Assembly: GCF_001854885.1 (NCBI RefSeq)
Contig: NZ_MDDV01000002.1
Span: 201,276 to 265,275 of the forward strand
DNA: 64,000 nt
Direction: 5' to 3'
Origin: Ensifer sp. LCM 4579
GTDB lineage: Bacteria > Pseudomonadota > Alphaproteobacteria > Rhizobiales > Rhizobiaceae
Numbering within the stretch: the first letter of the stretch is position 1; each line of letters opens with the position of its first letter. The position numbers and the translations under genes are program-made. Below are positions 45,066 through 53,012 of the stretch, piece after piece. The notes under the pieces were generated by a model. It was given only the letters and a program-made list of their open reading frames with translations, was not told where the DNA came from and made no database searches.

Positions 45066-45944
45066 ATGGCCGGTGCGCATCAGAAGAATCACGACTATCA
45101 CATCATCGATCCGAGCCCGTGGCCGCTGCTTGCCTCCATTGGCGCCTTCATCCTGGCTTTGGGCGGCATCGGCTACATGCGCTATCTTTCCGGCGGCTCT
45201 TTCAAGATCTTTGGACTGGAGCTTGCCAATCCGTGGATATTCCTGATCGGCCTCGCCATCATTCTATACACCATGTTCGGCTGGTGGTCGGACACGATCA
45301 AGGAAGGGCGTGAGGGGCACCACACCCGCGTCGTCTCGCTGCATCTGCGTTACGGCATGATCATGTTCATCGCTTCGGAAGTGATGTTCTTCGCCGCCTG
45401 GTTCTGGGCCTTCTTCGATGCGAGCCTTTTCCCGGGCGAAGCGATTCAGGCGGCGCGCGCGCAGTATACCGGAGGGGTCTGGCCGCCGCAGGGCATCGAG
45501 GTTCTCGATCCCTGGCACCTGCCGCTCTACAATACGGTCATCCTGCTGCTGTCCGGCACGACCGTGACATGGGCTCATCATGCTCTGCTGCACAACGACC
45601 GCAAGGGCCTCATCTACGGCCTGGTCTTGACGGTACTGCTTGGCGTGCTCTTCTCCTTCGTGCAGGGTTACGAATACGCCCATGCGCCGTTCGCCTTCAA
45701 GGACTCGATCTATGGCGCAACCTTCTTCATGGCGACCGGCTTCCACGGTTTCCACGTCCTAGTCGGCACGATCTTCCTGCTGGTCTGCCTGTTCCGCGCC
45801 CTTGCGGGCGGCTTTACTCCGCAGCATCACTTCGGCTTCGAGGCTGCCGCCTGGTACTGGCATTTCGTTGACGTGGTTTGGCTGTTCCTCTTCTTCTCCA
45901 TTTACATCTGGGGTGGCTGGGGCGCGCCGATCGCTCACGGCTAA
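45066..45944 (+). CDS. ctaE: cytochrome c oxidase subunit III
   Basis: A 292-residue subunit with seven membrane segments. Typical texts are MFIASEVMFFAAWFWAFFDA, with the conserved Glu in the proton-uptake area, TTVTWAHHALL, ATGFHGFHVLVGTIFLLVCL and the end YWHFVDVVWLFLFFSIYIWG. It stabilises subunit I during turnover. It is the last structural gene of the operon and is followed by a strong terminator. Confidence 0.96.
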   Translation: MAGAHQKNHDYHIIDPSPWPLLASIGAFILALGGIGYMRYLSGGSFKIFGLELANPWIFLIGLAIILYTMFGWWSDTIKEGREGHHTRVVSLHLRYGMIMFIASEVMFFAAWFWAFFDASLFPGEAIQAARAQYTGGVWPPQGIEVLDPWHLPLYNTVILLLSGTTVTWAHHALLHNDRKGLIYGLVLTVLLGVLFSFVQGYEYAHAPFAFKDSIYGATFFMATGFHGFHVLVGTIFLLVCLFRALAGGFTPQHHFGFEAAAWYWHFVDVVWLFLFFSIYIWGGWGAPIAHG

Positions 45945-45967
45945 GACGGATCTCTCGTGATGATGAC

Positions 45968-45997
45968 GGGCGGTTGCGGCAACGCAGCCGCCCTTTC
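45968..45997 (+). terminator. rho-independent terminator of the cta operon
   Basis: GGGCGGTTGCG (45968-45978) pairs with CGCAGCCGCCC (45983-45993) around a GCAA tetraloop, with one G-T pair, and TTTCT follows. Confidence 0.82.
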
Positions 45998-46117
45998 TGC
46001 TCGACAGCGATTGTGACGATGCGGACTATCCGACTATGGCTTCGTCGCCGTCGCGTCGCCATTCTTATCAAGGCTTTCGTCGCACGCTGTGGAAACGGCG
46101 AAGAGGGTCTGGAGCCG

Positions 46118-46325
46118 CCCGGCCGGAACACGGAGGCTGCCGTCGCAAGCGGCGTCGATCCGGGGACAGACCAGGGTCATCGGCCAACCGGATTGCTTCG
46201 GCTGGCTGGCGCTTTTGACGCAGATGTTCGATTGGACGGCGGGCTGTATAGCCGTTACCGTTACAAAGGTGAACGAGATCGGCGATATGCTTTCCGACAA
46301 TCCGGCGAATGAGATCAATCGATGA
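46118..46325 (+). pseudogene. L,D-transpeptidase (YkuD) C-terminal relic
   Basis: One plus-strand frame reads AAVASGVDPGTDQGHRPTG, resembling the GVDPGGDIxIHG part of ErfK/YkuD proteins. At the Gly the match jumps to another frame: GWLALLTQMFDWTAGCIAVT, which carries the catalytic Cys motif (DWTxGCIAVTN). After that it drifts into VNEIGDMLSDNPANEINR. The N-terminal part is not recognisable. This is a broken remnant with at least one frameshift between the cta terminator and DUF983. Confidence 0.62.
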
Positions 46326-46705
46326 ATGACGACAAGGCCCTCTTTCCGCCGGTGGACCCGGTCATCACCGGTATCAAGGGACTTTGCCCGCGCTGCGGCC
46401 AGGGGCGCCTTTTCGACGGCTTCCTGAAGGTTCGGCCGTCATGCACCGCTTGCGATCTCGACTACCGTTTCGCGGATGCGGGAGACGGCCCCGTGGTCTT
46501 CGTCATCCTGATCGTCGGCTTCCTTGTCGTCGGGGCCGCGCTCTGGATGGAGGTGAACGTCAATCCGCCCTTGTGGCTGCACTTCCTGCTTTGGGTCCCG
46601 CTGGCGACGGTCTTGAGCCTGGCGCTCACGCGGATACTCAAAGGCGTGCTGATCAATCTCCAATACCGCAACAATGCACGTCCGGGTGAGATCGATCGTG
46701 GCTGA
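46322..46705 (+). CDS. DUF983 membrane protein with zinc ribbon
   Basis: A 127-residue protein. A Cys4 zinc ribbon (GLCPRCGQGRLFDGFL then SCTACDLDYRF) is followed by two membrane segments (PVVFVILIVGFLVVGAALWM and WLHFLLWVPLATVLSLALTR). DUF983 genes are common next to cytochrome oxidase genes in alphaproteobacteria, and an assembly role is assumed though not shown. It starts at ATG 46322 and overlaps the start of surf1. Confidence 0.87.
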   Translation: MNDDKALFPPVDPVITGIKGLCPRCGQGRLFDGFLKVRPSCTACDLDYRFADAGDGPVVFVILIVGFLVVGAALWMEVNVNPPLWLHFLLWVPLATVLSLALTRILKGVLINLQYRNNARPGEIDRG

Positions 46706-47459
46706 CGCGCGCAAGCCCGCGCCGGGCAGCCGTCTTCGGCTCCTTGCAGCCCTTGTTCTCACTGGTCTCGCCTTCGCCGTCCTGATCGGGCTCGGTACCT
46801 GGCAGATGCAGCGGCTGGAGTGGAAGGAGGGGCTGATCGCCGCGATTGCCGAACGGCGGGCTGCGCGGCCCTTGTCGCTCGGCGAAATCGAGGCCATGGC
46901 AGAGGAAGGCACCGATATCGACTACCGCGCCGTGAGTGTTACGGGGGTCTTCGACCATGGCAGGGAGCGCCATTTCTTCGCCACCCATCAAGGTCGTACC
47001 GGCTACCACGTCTTCACGCCGCTGATGTTGGGGGACGGTCGCGCGCTGTTCGTCAATCGCGGTTTCGTGCCCTTCGAGAAAAAAGACGCTTCGACCCGTT
47101 CGGAGGGCCAGCTTTCCGGAACCGTGACCATCACCGGCCTGGCACGGCCGAAGCTCGCCGAGAAGCCGTCTTCGCTCGTGCCCGACAACGACATCGCTAA
47201 GAACATCTTCTATTGGAAGGACCTCGACGCGATGGCGGCGTCTGCGGGCATCACCGCCGATCACGTCCTGCCTTTCTTCGTCGACGTGGACGCGTCGCAG
47301 AATCCGGGCGGCCTGCCGATCGGCGGCGTAACGCAATTCGACCTGCCGAACAATCATCTGCAATATGCGCTCACCTGGTACGGCCTTGCCGCGGCGCTCG
47401 TCGGCGTCACGGGAGCCTTTCTCTACCGGCGGAAGCGAGGTGGGCGTCTGGAGCATTGA
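46698..47459 (+). CDS. SURF1-family cytochrome oxidase assembly protein
   Basis: A 253-residue protein from GTG 46698, which has GGGTGAG 7 bases before it and overlaps the DUF983 stop; ATG 46674 gives 8 more residues. It has two membrane segments, LLAALVLTGLAFAVLIGLG with WQMQRLEWKEGL at the start and ALTWYGLAAALVGVTGAFLY at the end. Between them is the periplasmic domain with GRTGYHVFTPLMLGDGRALF and VNRGFVPFEKKD. Surf1 helps insert haem a into subunit I. The pair DUF983-surf1 forms a second oxidase assembly unit. Confidence 0.9.
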   Translation: MADARKPAPGSRLRLLAALVLTGLAFAVLIGLGTWQMQRLEWKEGLIAAIAERRAARPLSLGEIEAMAEEGTDIDYRAVSVTGVFDHGRERHFFATHQGRTGYHVFTPLMLGDGRALFVNRGFVPFEKKDASTRSEGQLSGTVTITGLARPKLAEKPSSLVPDNDIAKNIFYWKDLDAMAASAGITADHVLPFFVDVDASQNPGGLPIGGVTQFDLPNNHLQYALTWYGLAAALVGVTGAFLYRRKRGGRLEH

Positions 47460-47685
47460 AATTGCAGGCGCTACTCTGGACGAAACCCCAGGGCAGGGCG
47501 GTCTCGCGGACGACGCCGGAACGGTCGAGGTGAACCGTTTTTCGCCTTCAAGCTGGAGGTCTTCTTTCTTGTGTGTGCGGCCGTTGCCGCTATATATGGC
47601 GCATGGCCGGTCAAGCCCCGCATCTTTCTCGTGGGGTGGACCGGCGATGCTTGCGCTCCTGTTCCTTCCACCGGCGTCCTGATCC

Positions 47686-48696
47686 ATGGCCTCATCCACG
47701 GCAGCAAAATCCCCGATCACCATTCGTCTCTGCGGACCGCGCGGCTTCTGCGCCGGTGTCGACCGGGCGATCCAGATCGTCGTGCTAGCGCTCAAGGAAT
47801 TCGGTGCCCCAGTCTATGTTCGGCACGAGATCGTACACAATCGCTATGTCGTCGAGGGGCTCGAAGCCAAGGGTGCGATTTTCGTCGAAGAGCTTGACGA
47901 GATCCCGCCGGAACATCGTAAGCAGCCGGTCGTCTTCTCCGCCCATGGGGTGCCGAAATCGGTGCCGGCCGAAGCCGACCTGCGCAACCTCTTTTATCTC
48001 GATGCCACCTGCCCGCTGGTCTCGAAGGTGCACAAGCAGGCGATGCGCCACCATCGTCAGGGGCGGCACGTCGTGCTGATCGGGCACGCCGGTCATCCCG
48101 AAGTCATCGGCACCATGGGGCAATTGCCGGAAGGCGCCGTCTCCCTTGTCGAGACGGTAGAAGATGCGGAAGCCTATGAGCCGTCGGACCCGGACAATCT
48201 AGGCTTTGTCACGCAGACGACGCTCTCGGTCGACGATACCGCCGGGGTGATCAAGCGACTGACTGAGCGCTTCCCGAGACTGACGGCACCGGCCGCCGAT
48301 TCGATCTGCTATGCCACGACGAACCGCCAGGAGGCCGTCAAGCAGGCGGCGCCCGGCTGCGACCTGTTCCTGATTGTCGGTGCGCCGAATTCGTCGAATT
48401 CCAAGCGCCTCGTCGAAGTGGCGTTGAGAGCGGGGGCGAGGCAAGCCGTCCTCGTTCAGCGCGCCGCGGAAATCGACTGGGACCGGCTCGGTGAGATCTC
48501 CACGGTTGGTCTGTCGGCCGGTGCCTCGGCGCCGGAAGTGATCGTCAACGAGATCATCGAAGCGTTCCGCGCGCGCTATGACGCGACGGTCGAGCTCGCC
48601 GATACGGTCGAGGAACACGAGAACTTCCTCGTCAACCGCGAACTGCGCCATGTCGAACTGACGGCCGCGGACATGGCCTTCGTCAATGGCGAGTGA
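47686..48696 (+). CDS. ispH: 4-hydroxy-3-methylbut-2-enyl diphosphate reductase (IspH/LytB)
   Basis: A 336-residue 4Fe-4S enzyme for the last MEP pathway step, giving IPP and DMAPP. The three cluster Cys are in [16 protein letters not shown] (Cys22), [18 protein letters not shown] and [15 protein letters not shown]. Other texts are [20 protein letters not shown] and [18 protein letters not shown]. The upstream 47460-47685 stretch holds no recognised gene. Dxs of the same pathway is at 13.6-15.6 kb. Confidence 0.96.
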   Translation: MASSTAAKSPITIRLCGPRGFCAGVDRAIQIVVLALKEFGAPVYVRHEIVHNRYVVEGLEAKGAIFVEELDEIPPEHRKQPVVFSAHGVPKSVPAEADLRNLFYLDATCPLVSKVHKQAMRHHRQGRHVVLIGHAGHPEVIGTMGQLPEGAVSLVETVEDAEAYEPSDPDNLGFVTQTTLSVDDTAGVIKRLTERFPRLTAPAADSICYATTNRQEAVKQAAPGCDLFLIVGAPNSSNSKRLVEVALRAGARQAVLVQRAAEIDWDRLGEISTVGLSAGASAPEVIVNEIIEAFRARYDATVELADTVEEHENFLVNRELRHVELTAADMAFVNGE

Positions 48697-48745
48697 ACCG
48701 GTGGGACGAACCCTTCTAATGTGCATCGCTGGAAAGTAGCAAGCC

Positions 48746-49726
48746 TTGGCAGTTTACACCGATATCGCGGAAGACGACTTGACCTGCTTCCTTGCGGCCT
48801 ACGACGTGGGCTCGCTGACCTCCTACAAAGGCATTGCCGAGGGGGTGGAGAACTCGAACTTTCTCCTTCACACCACCAAGGGCTCCTTTATTCTCACGCT
48901 CTATGAAAAGCGGGTGAATGCGGACGACCTTCCGTTTTTTCTGGGGCTGATGCACCATCTTGCGGAGCGGGGGCTTTCCTGCCCGCTTCCCCTGCCGCGC
49001 ACCGATGGCGCACTCCTGGGGACGCTATCCGGCCGGCCAGCCGCCGTGATTTCCTTTCTCGAAGGCATGTGGCTCAGAAAGCCCGAGGCGCAGCATTGCC
49101 GAGAAGTGGGGCGTGCGCTGGCCGCGATGCACAAGGCCGGAGAGGGATTCCCATTGGAGCGCGCAAACGCGCTGTCCGTGGAAGGTTGGCGCCCGCTTTG
49201 GCAGAATTCCGAGGCGCGTGCCGACGAGGTGCAAGCCGGATTGCGGGAGGAAATCGCGGCGGAGCTCGCCTATCTCGAAGAGCACTGGCCGAAGCGTCTG
49301 CCGGAGGGCGTGATTCACGCGGACCTCTTCCCCGATAATGTCTTCTTTCTCGGAGACCGTCTTTCAGGCCTCATCGACTTCTACTTCGCCTGCAATGACT
49401 TTCTCGCCTACGACATCGCGGTCTGCCTGAACTCCTGGTGTTTCGAGAAGGACGGATCCTACAACATCACCAAGGGGATGGCGCTGCTTTCGGGTTACGA
49501 GAGCGTGCGCAAACTCATGACGGAAGAGCTTGTTGCGCTGCCGCTGCTCGCACGCGGCGCGGCACTGCGCTTCTTCCTGACGCGGCTCTATGACTGGCTG
49601 ACGACGCCAACTGGCGCGCTGGTTGTCAAGAAGGATCCGCTTGAATATCTGACGAAGCTCCGCTTCCACCGCGCCGTGGTCTCGAGCGCCGAATACGGCT
49701 TGAGACGCGAAGGGGCCTCGGCATGA
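48746..49726 (+). CDS. thrB: homoserine kinase (APH-type ThrB)
   Basis: A 326-residue kinase of the aminoglycoside phosphotransferase fold, which phosphorylates homoserine. The start appears to be TTG 48746, since the known N-terminus ([20 protein letters not shown]) begins there. Motifs: [20 protein letters not shown] and LTLYEKRV for the nucleotide, and the catalytic [11 protein letters not shown] with [18 protein letters not shown]. It overlaps rnhA by 4 bases (ATGA), so the three genes ispH, thrB and rnhA probably form one run. thrC lies at 58 kb. Confidence 0.93.
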   Translation: MAVYTDIAEDDLTCFLAAYDVGSLTSYKGIAEGVENSNFLLHTTKGSFILTLYEKRVNADDLPFFLGLMHHLAERGLSCPLPLPRTDGALLGTLSGRPAAVISFLEGMWLRKPEAQHCREVGRALAAMHKAGEGFPLERANALSVEGWRPLWQNSEARADEVQAGLREEIAAELAYLEEHWPKRLPEGVIHADLFPDNVFFLGDRLSGLIDFYFACNDFLAYDIAVCLNSWCFEKDGSYNITKGMALLSGYESVRKLMTEELVALPLLARGAALRFFLTRLYDWLTTPTGALVVKKDPLEYLTKLRFHRAVVSSAEYGLRREGASA

Positions 49727-50202
49727 AGCACGTCGATATTTTCACCGACGGCGCCTGTTCGGGAAATCCCGGCCCGGGCGGGTGGGGCGCGATCTTGCGG
49801 TATGGCGAAGTTGAAAAGGAGATGTCCGGCGGCGCGGCCGAGACGACCAATAACCGCATGGAATTGATGGCGGCGATTTCGGCGCTGAATGCCCTTAAGC
49901 AGCCCTGCGAAGTCGACCTTCACACCGATAGCAAATATGTGATGGACGGCATCTCCAAATGGATCCACGGCTGGAAGCGCAATGGTTGGAAGACCGGCGA
50001 CAGGAAGCCGGTGAAAAACGGCGAGCTGTGGCAGGCGCTCGACGAAGCGAGGGGCCGCCATCAGGTGACCTGGCACTGGGTCAAGGGCCATGCCGGACAC
50101 CCGGAGAACGAACGCGCCGACGAACTGGCGCGCATGGGCATGGAGCCGTTCAAGAAAACGCGGCGCTCCGATGCGATGCCGTCGGACAACTCGGGCTACT
50201 GA
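49723..50202 (+). CDS. rnhA: ribonuclease HI
   Basis: A 159-residue enzyme cutting RNA in RNA-DNA hybrids. The catalytic acids appear in [18 protein letters not shown] (Asp), [13 protein letters not shown] (Glu), [16 protein letters not shown] (Asp) and [13 protein letters not shown] (Asp), and the basic handle [16 protein letters not shown] is present. The ATG lies in the last codons of thrB. Confidence 0.96.
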   Translation: MKHVDIFTDGACSGNPGPGGWGAILRYGEVEKEMSGGAAETTNNRMELMAAISALNALKQPCEVDLHTDSKYVMDGISKWIHGWKRNGWKTGDRKPVKNGELWQALDEARGRHQVTWHWVKGHAGHPENERADELARMGMEPFKKTRRSDAMPSDNSGY

Positions 50203-50253
50203 CCCGCCGAAGCCAGGCCGCAAAACACGAAATACCAGTCGGAATTTGCCTTT

Positions 50254-50362
50254 GCCCCAAGCCCTCTCCCACAGGCGCGGAGAGGGATCGTGACTTGCCG
50301 CGCGTCCCTTTGAAAGTGCCGGTCCACCCTCCGCAGTTGCTGCGGAGGACGGGCAGGCGGAT
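50254..50362. repeat. GC-rich REP-like intergenic repeat
   Basis: CCCTCTCCCACAGGCGCGGA then GAGAGGG forms one hairpin, and ACCCTCCGCAGTTGCTGCGG with AGGACGGGCAGGCGGAT another. The second half is nearly the same as 16850-16890. It lies between convergent rnhA and the peroxiredoxin gene. Confidence 0.65.
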
Positions 50363-50416
50363 CAACGGCAGCTCTTATGAATGGCAGCTTTGCGTATCGG
50401 AAGACGCCACATTCGT

Positions 50417-50911
50417 TCACGGAGCGTCGAGTTGCTCCAGCATTGTGGCGGCCCCGGAAACGATTGCCTGACTGGGGGCATCCTCGACATTGAGGTTCTT
50501 GACGACGCCATCCTCCACAAGCATCGAGTAGCGCTTGGAGCGAATGCCGAGCGTGCCGGCGGAAAGGTCGATCTCCATGCCGAGCGCCTTGGTGAAGGCG
50601 GCGTTCCAGTCGGACAGGAAATGGATCTTGCCCATGCCGCCGGTCGCCGTTGCCCAGGCGCCCATCACATGCAGGTCGTTGACCGACACAACGGCGATGT
50701 CGTCGACGCCACGGGCGAGGATCGCGTCGCGGTGCTCAAGGTAGCCAGGGAGATGGTTGAGCGAGCACGTCGGCGTGAAGGCGCCCGGAACGGCAAAAAG
50801 AACGACGCGCTTACCCCTGAACAGATCGTCGGTGGTCACCTCCACCGGGCCGTCCGCGGTCTTTTCCTTGAAGGTTGCGGTGGGCAGTTTGTCTCCGACG
50901 GCGATGGTCAC
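50417..50911 (-). CDS. peroxiredoxin (Prx5 / type II, single Cys)
   Basis: A 164-residue thiol peroxidase. The peroxidatic Cys49 is in VPGAFTPTCSLNHLPGYLEH. No second Cys occurs anywhere in the protein, so it would be recycled by an external thiol such as glutaredoxin and GSH, as in type II plant enzymes. The texts VGDKLPTATF at the start and GMEIDLSAGTLGIRSKRYSM in the second half fit the family. It should reduce peroxides in the cytoplasm. A RIME element lies 45 bases upstream of its start. Confidence 0.92.
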   Translation of the reverse strand: MTIAVGDKLPTATFKEKTADGPVEVTTDDLFRGKRVVLFAVPGAFTPTCSLNHLPGYLEHRDAILARGVDDIAVVSVNDLHVMGAWATATGGMGKIHFLSDWNAAFTKALGMEIDLSAGTLGIRSKRYSMLVEDGVVKNLNVEDAPSQAIVSGAATMLEQLDAP

Positions 50912-50956
50912 GGTTCTCTCCTCGTTTGGTGTCGCCTCGGGCAGGGCACGCGGGGA

Positions 50957-51055
50957 CTACAGCGCTGCGCGTCTTTTAGACGCGCAAAGGTCGCTGTAGC
51001 ACTTTGAATTGCTGCATGTCTCCTTTAATCGAGGTCGATCAAAGGAGACAGTGAA
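50957..51055. repeat. RIME1 element, complete copy
   Basis: CTACAGCGCTGCGCGTCTTT to GCGCAAAGGTCGCTGTAG is the first palindrome. TGCTGCATGTCTCCTTTAAT to GATCAAAGGAGACAG is the second. It lies between two minus-strand genes. No gene is supported in 50912-51184. Confidence 0.87.
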
Positions 51056-51184
51056 TGCGCGCCACCCGAAACTGTGCGGCGGTTTTGGGGCAACGATATG
51101 CTCACGACGCCGACCTACAGGCATTTTGCTGCCAGGTGGAATCACCTGAAATCGCACGGCTCGCTCCTTTGCTTGGGGACCGCC

Positions 51185-52033
51185 TCAGTCAAGGGCAAGG
51201 GTCGATTCCATGCTGCGACCGCCGGCGCGGACCGTGAGCGTGATCGCCTTACCGGCGAGATCACGGTCCTTGGCAAAGCGCTTCACCGGGACCTCCACGT
51301 GGCGAATGATGCCTGAACTGCCAGCGATGTTCGGCTGACCGAAGTAGAACCCGGGGGGACCCGCGAGAAAGAGATCGGGGTCACCGCTAACTGCCTCTTC
51401 CGGCAGCCGGAGATCGAAGCGGATCAGCTCCGCCCTCGCGTCGAACTGCGCCCCGTCCACGCGGAAATCCTCAGAGGGCGGCTCAGGCAGCATCGTCAGC
51501 GCCTTTTCGATACGGGCACCGTCGAGGGGGTTGTCGAACTCCCCGCTCTTGACCGTGAGTTCCAGGGTTCCCTGGACCGGGATACAGATATTCTCGCACA
51601 CGCCGAGGAAGATGGATGCCCGGATCCTCACGTCCTTTCGATCGCCTCGGCGTTTCAGCTGCAGCGGAAATGCGACGGGCGCATCGTAGGCAGCATAGCG
51701 ATCAGCTCCTTCACCGAACGACTTCGGCGCTGGAAAGCGCATCGCCTCGAGCACGGCGTCTCCTCCCTGATCAAGCGTGATCTGCGGTGGGATTCCGCTT
51801 GCGCCGGGCTCGCGCCAATAGGTCTTCCAGCCGGGCTCGAGTTTGATCTCCAGGATGGCGGGAATGGAGCCGTCCGGCTCGGGCTGCAAGGCGACCAGGC
51901 GGATCGCTCCGCCCTCAGCCCTGATCCATTCGCTCGAGGCGGCGTGAGAACCTCCCGCCAGCAAAGACGTAAGAGCCAGGGTTGCCGCCGCAATCTGTCG
52001 GCGCATTTTGACGCGTGTCGTGCGTTTGCTCAT
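51185..52033 (-). CDS. periplasmic DsbD N-terminal-domain protein
   Basis: A 282-residue protein from ATG 52033, or 273 from ATG 52006. The signal peptide is RRQIAAATLALTSLLAGGSH with a cut near AASSE. The mature part has ILEIKLEPGWKTYWREPGAS and FLGVCENICIPVQGTLELTV. The Cys pair in CENIC resembles the one in the DsbD N-terminal domain that passes electrons. The transmembrane and thioredoxin parts of DsbD are missing. Such stand-alone proteins occur in rhizobia and have no fixed role; thiol transfer in the periplasm is the natural guess. The long upstream frame is antisense to algH and was cut off. Confidence 0.8.
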   Translation of the reverse strand: MSKRTTRVKMRRQIAAATLALTSLLAGGSHAASSEWIRAEGGAIRLVALQPEPDGSIPAILEIKLEPGWKTYWREPGASGIPPQITLDQGGDAVLEAMRFPAPKSFGEGADRYAAYDAPVAFPLQLKRRGDRKDVRIRASIFLGVCENICIPVQGTLELTVKSGEFDNPLDGARIEKALTMLPEPPSEDFRVDGAQFDARAELIRFDLRLPEEAVSGDPDLFLAGPPGFYFGQPNIAGSSGIIRHVEVPVKRFAKDRDLAGKAITLTVRAGGRSMESTLALD

Positions 52034-52273
52034 GAGCGTAGCAGTAGCGCCTTTCTCGCCTGCGCTCCAGCGGCGCCAGCGCGCGTGACCGATCATAATT
52101 GCTTGAACGCCCGCACATCTTCTTGCGTGTCGGTCGACGGCCGCTGCGAAAAGGCGCGAATTCGAGTTGGCTTGGCCGAAATGCGCAGGGCTAACCGTCG
52201 TACGTGCATATTTCGGCGGCCGCCACGTAGAGACGCTTTTCATTTCGTGGCGAATTGATAGGCTATCTTCATT

Positions 52274-52879
52274 ATGGCGACGAAGGTATTGGGCAACACG
52301 CGCGAACGCGGATTCCTTGACGGTCAATTCCTGATCGCCATGCCCGGCATGTTCGACTCCAATTTTGCCCGCACGGTCATCTTCGTCTGCGCCCATTCCG
52401 AGGACGGGGCGATGGGTTTCGTTCTGAATCGGCCGCAACGCCTGACCTTCCCGGACGTTCTGCTGCACCTGCAGCTTCTCGATCCGGACGAAGCCATCCG
52501 GCTTCCCACGGCGGCGCGCGAATTCCAGATCCAAGCCGGCGGTCCCGTGGAGACGGGGCGCGGCTTCGTGCTGCACTCGGATGATTATTTGAGCGATTCT
52601 AGCATTCCCGTCAGCGACGACATTTGCCTGACGGCGACCCTCGACATCGTCAAGGCGATTTCCCGTGGTGAAGGGCCTCTCAGGGCGACCATGCTGCTCG
52701 GCTATGCCGGCTGGGGCCCCGGGCAGCTCGAAAACGAAATCACCCAAAATGGATGGCTCACCTGCCCTGCGCGCGAAGAACTCATCTTCAGCCGCGACCT
52801 GGAAGAAAAATACGACAAGGCGCTTGCGCTGATGGGCATTTCTCCCGCCATGCTCTCGCCGGACGCGGGTCACGCCTGA
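52274..52879 (+). CDS. algH: YqgE/AlgH family protein (UPF0301)
   Basis: A 201-residue cytoplasmic protein. Typical parts are [53 protein letters not shown] and [20 protein letters not shown], which ends in WLTCPA. The family is widely conserved and was linked to alginate control in Pseudomonas, but its biochemical role is not known. It diverges from the DsbD-like gene by 240 bases and converges with the GGDEF-EAL gene across a long inverted repeat. Confidence 0.92.
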   Translation: MATKVLGNTRERGFLDGQFLIAMPGMFDSNFARTVIFVCAHSEDGAMGFVLNRPQRLTFPDVLLHLQLLDPDEAIRLPTAAREFQIQAGGPVETGRGFVLHSDDYLSDSSIPVSDDICLTATLDIVKAISRGEGPLRATMLLGYAGWGPGQLENEITQNGWLTCPAREELIFSRDLEEKYDKALALMGISPAMLSPDAGHA

Positions 52880-52899
52880 TCAGGGCGCCCCCTCCCTCT

Positions 52900-53009
52900 C
52901 AACCTGTACCGAAATTGACCGATTGCGCCGGAGGCCGCAAGCGCCCGGTCGTTCGGGTGGGCCGTCTGCCGGCCGGTCCCACGCAAGCGGTCAATTTCGG
53001 TACAGGTTG
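52900..53009. repeat. long inverted repeat (28-base arms)
   Basis: The left arm (52900-52927) begins CAACCTGTACCGAAATTGAC, and the right arm (52982-53009) ends GTCAATTTCGGTACAGGTTG. They are reverse complements, perfect over 22 bases and with one mismatch over 28. The 54-base spacer contains GC-rich palindromic text (GCCGGCCGG). It lies in the gap between convergent algH and the GGDEF-EAL gene and ends 3 bases before the latter's stop. Confidence 0.85.
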
Positions 53010-53012
53010 GTA

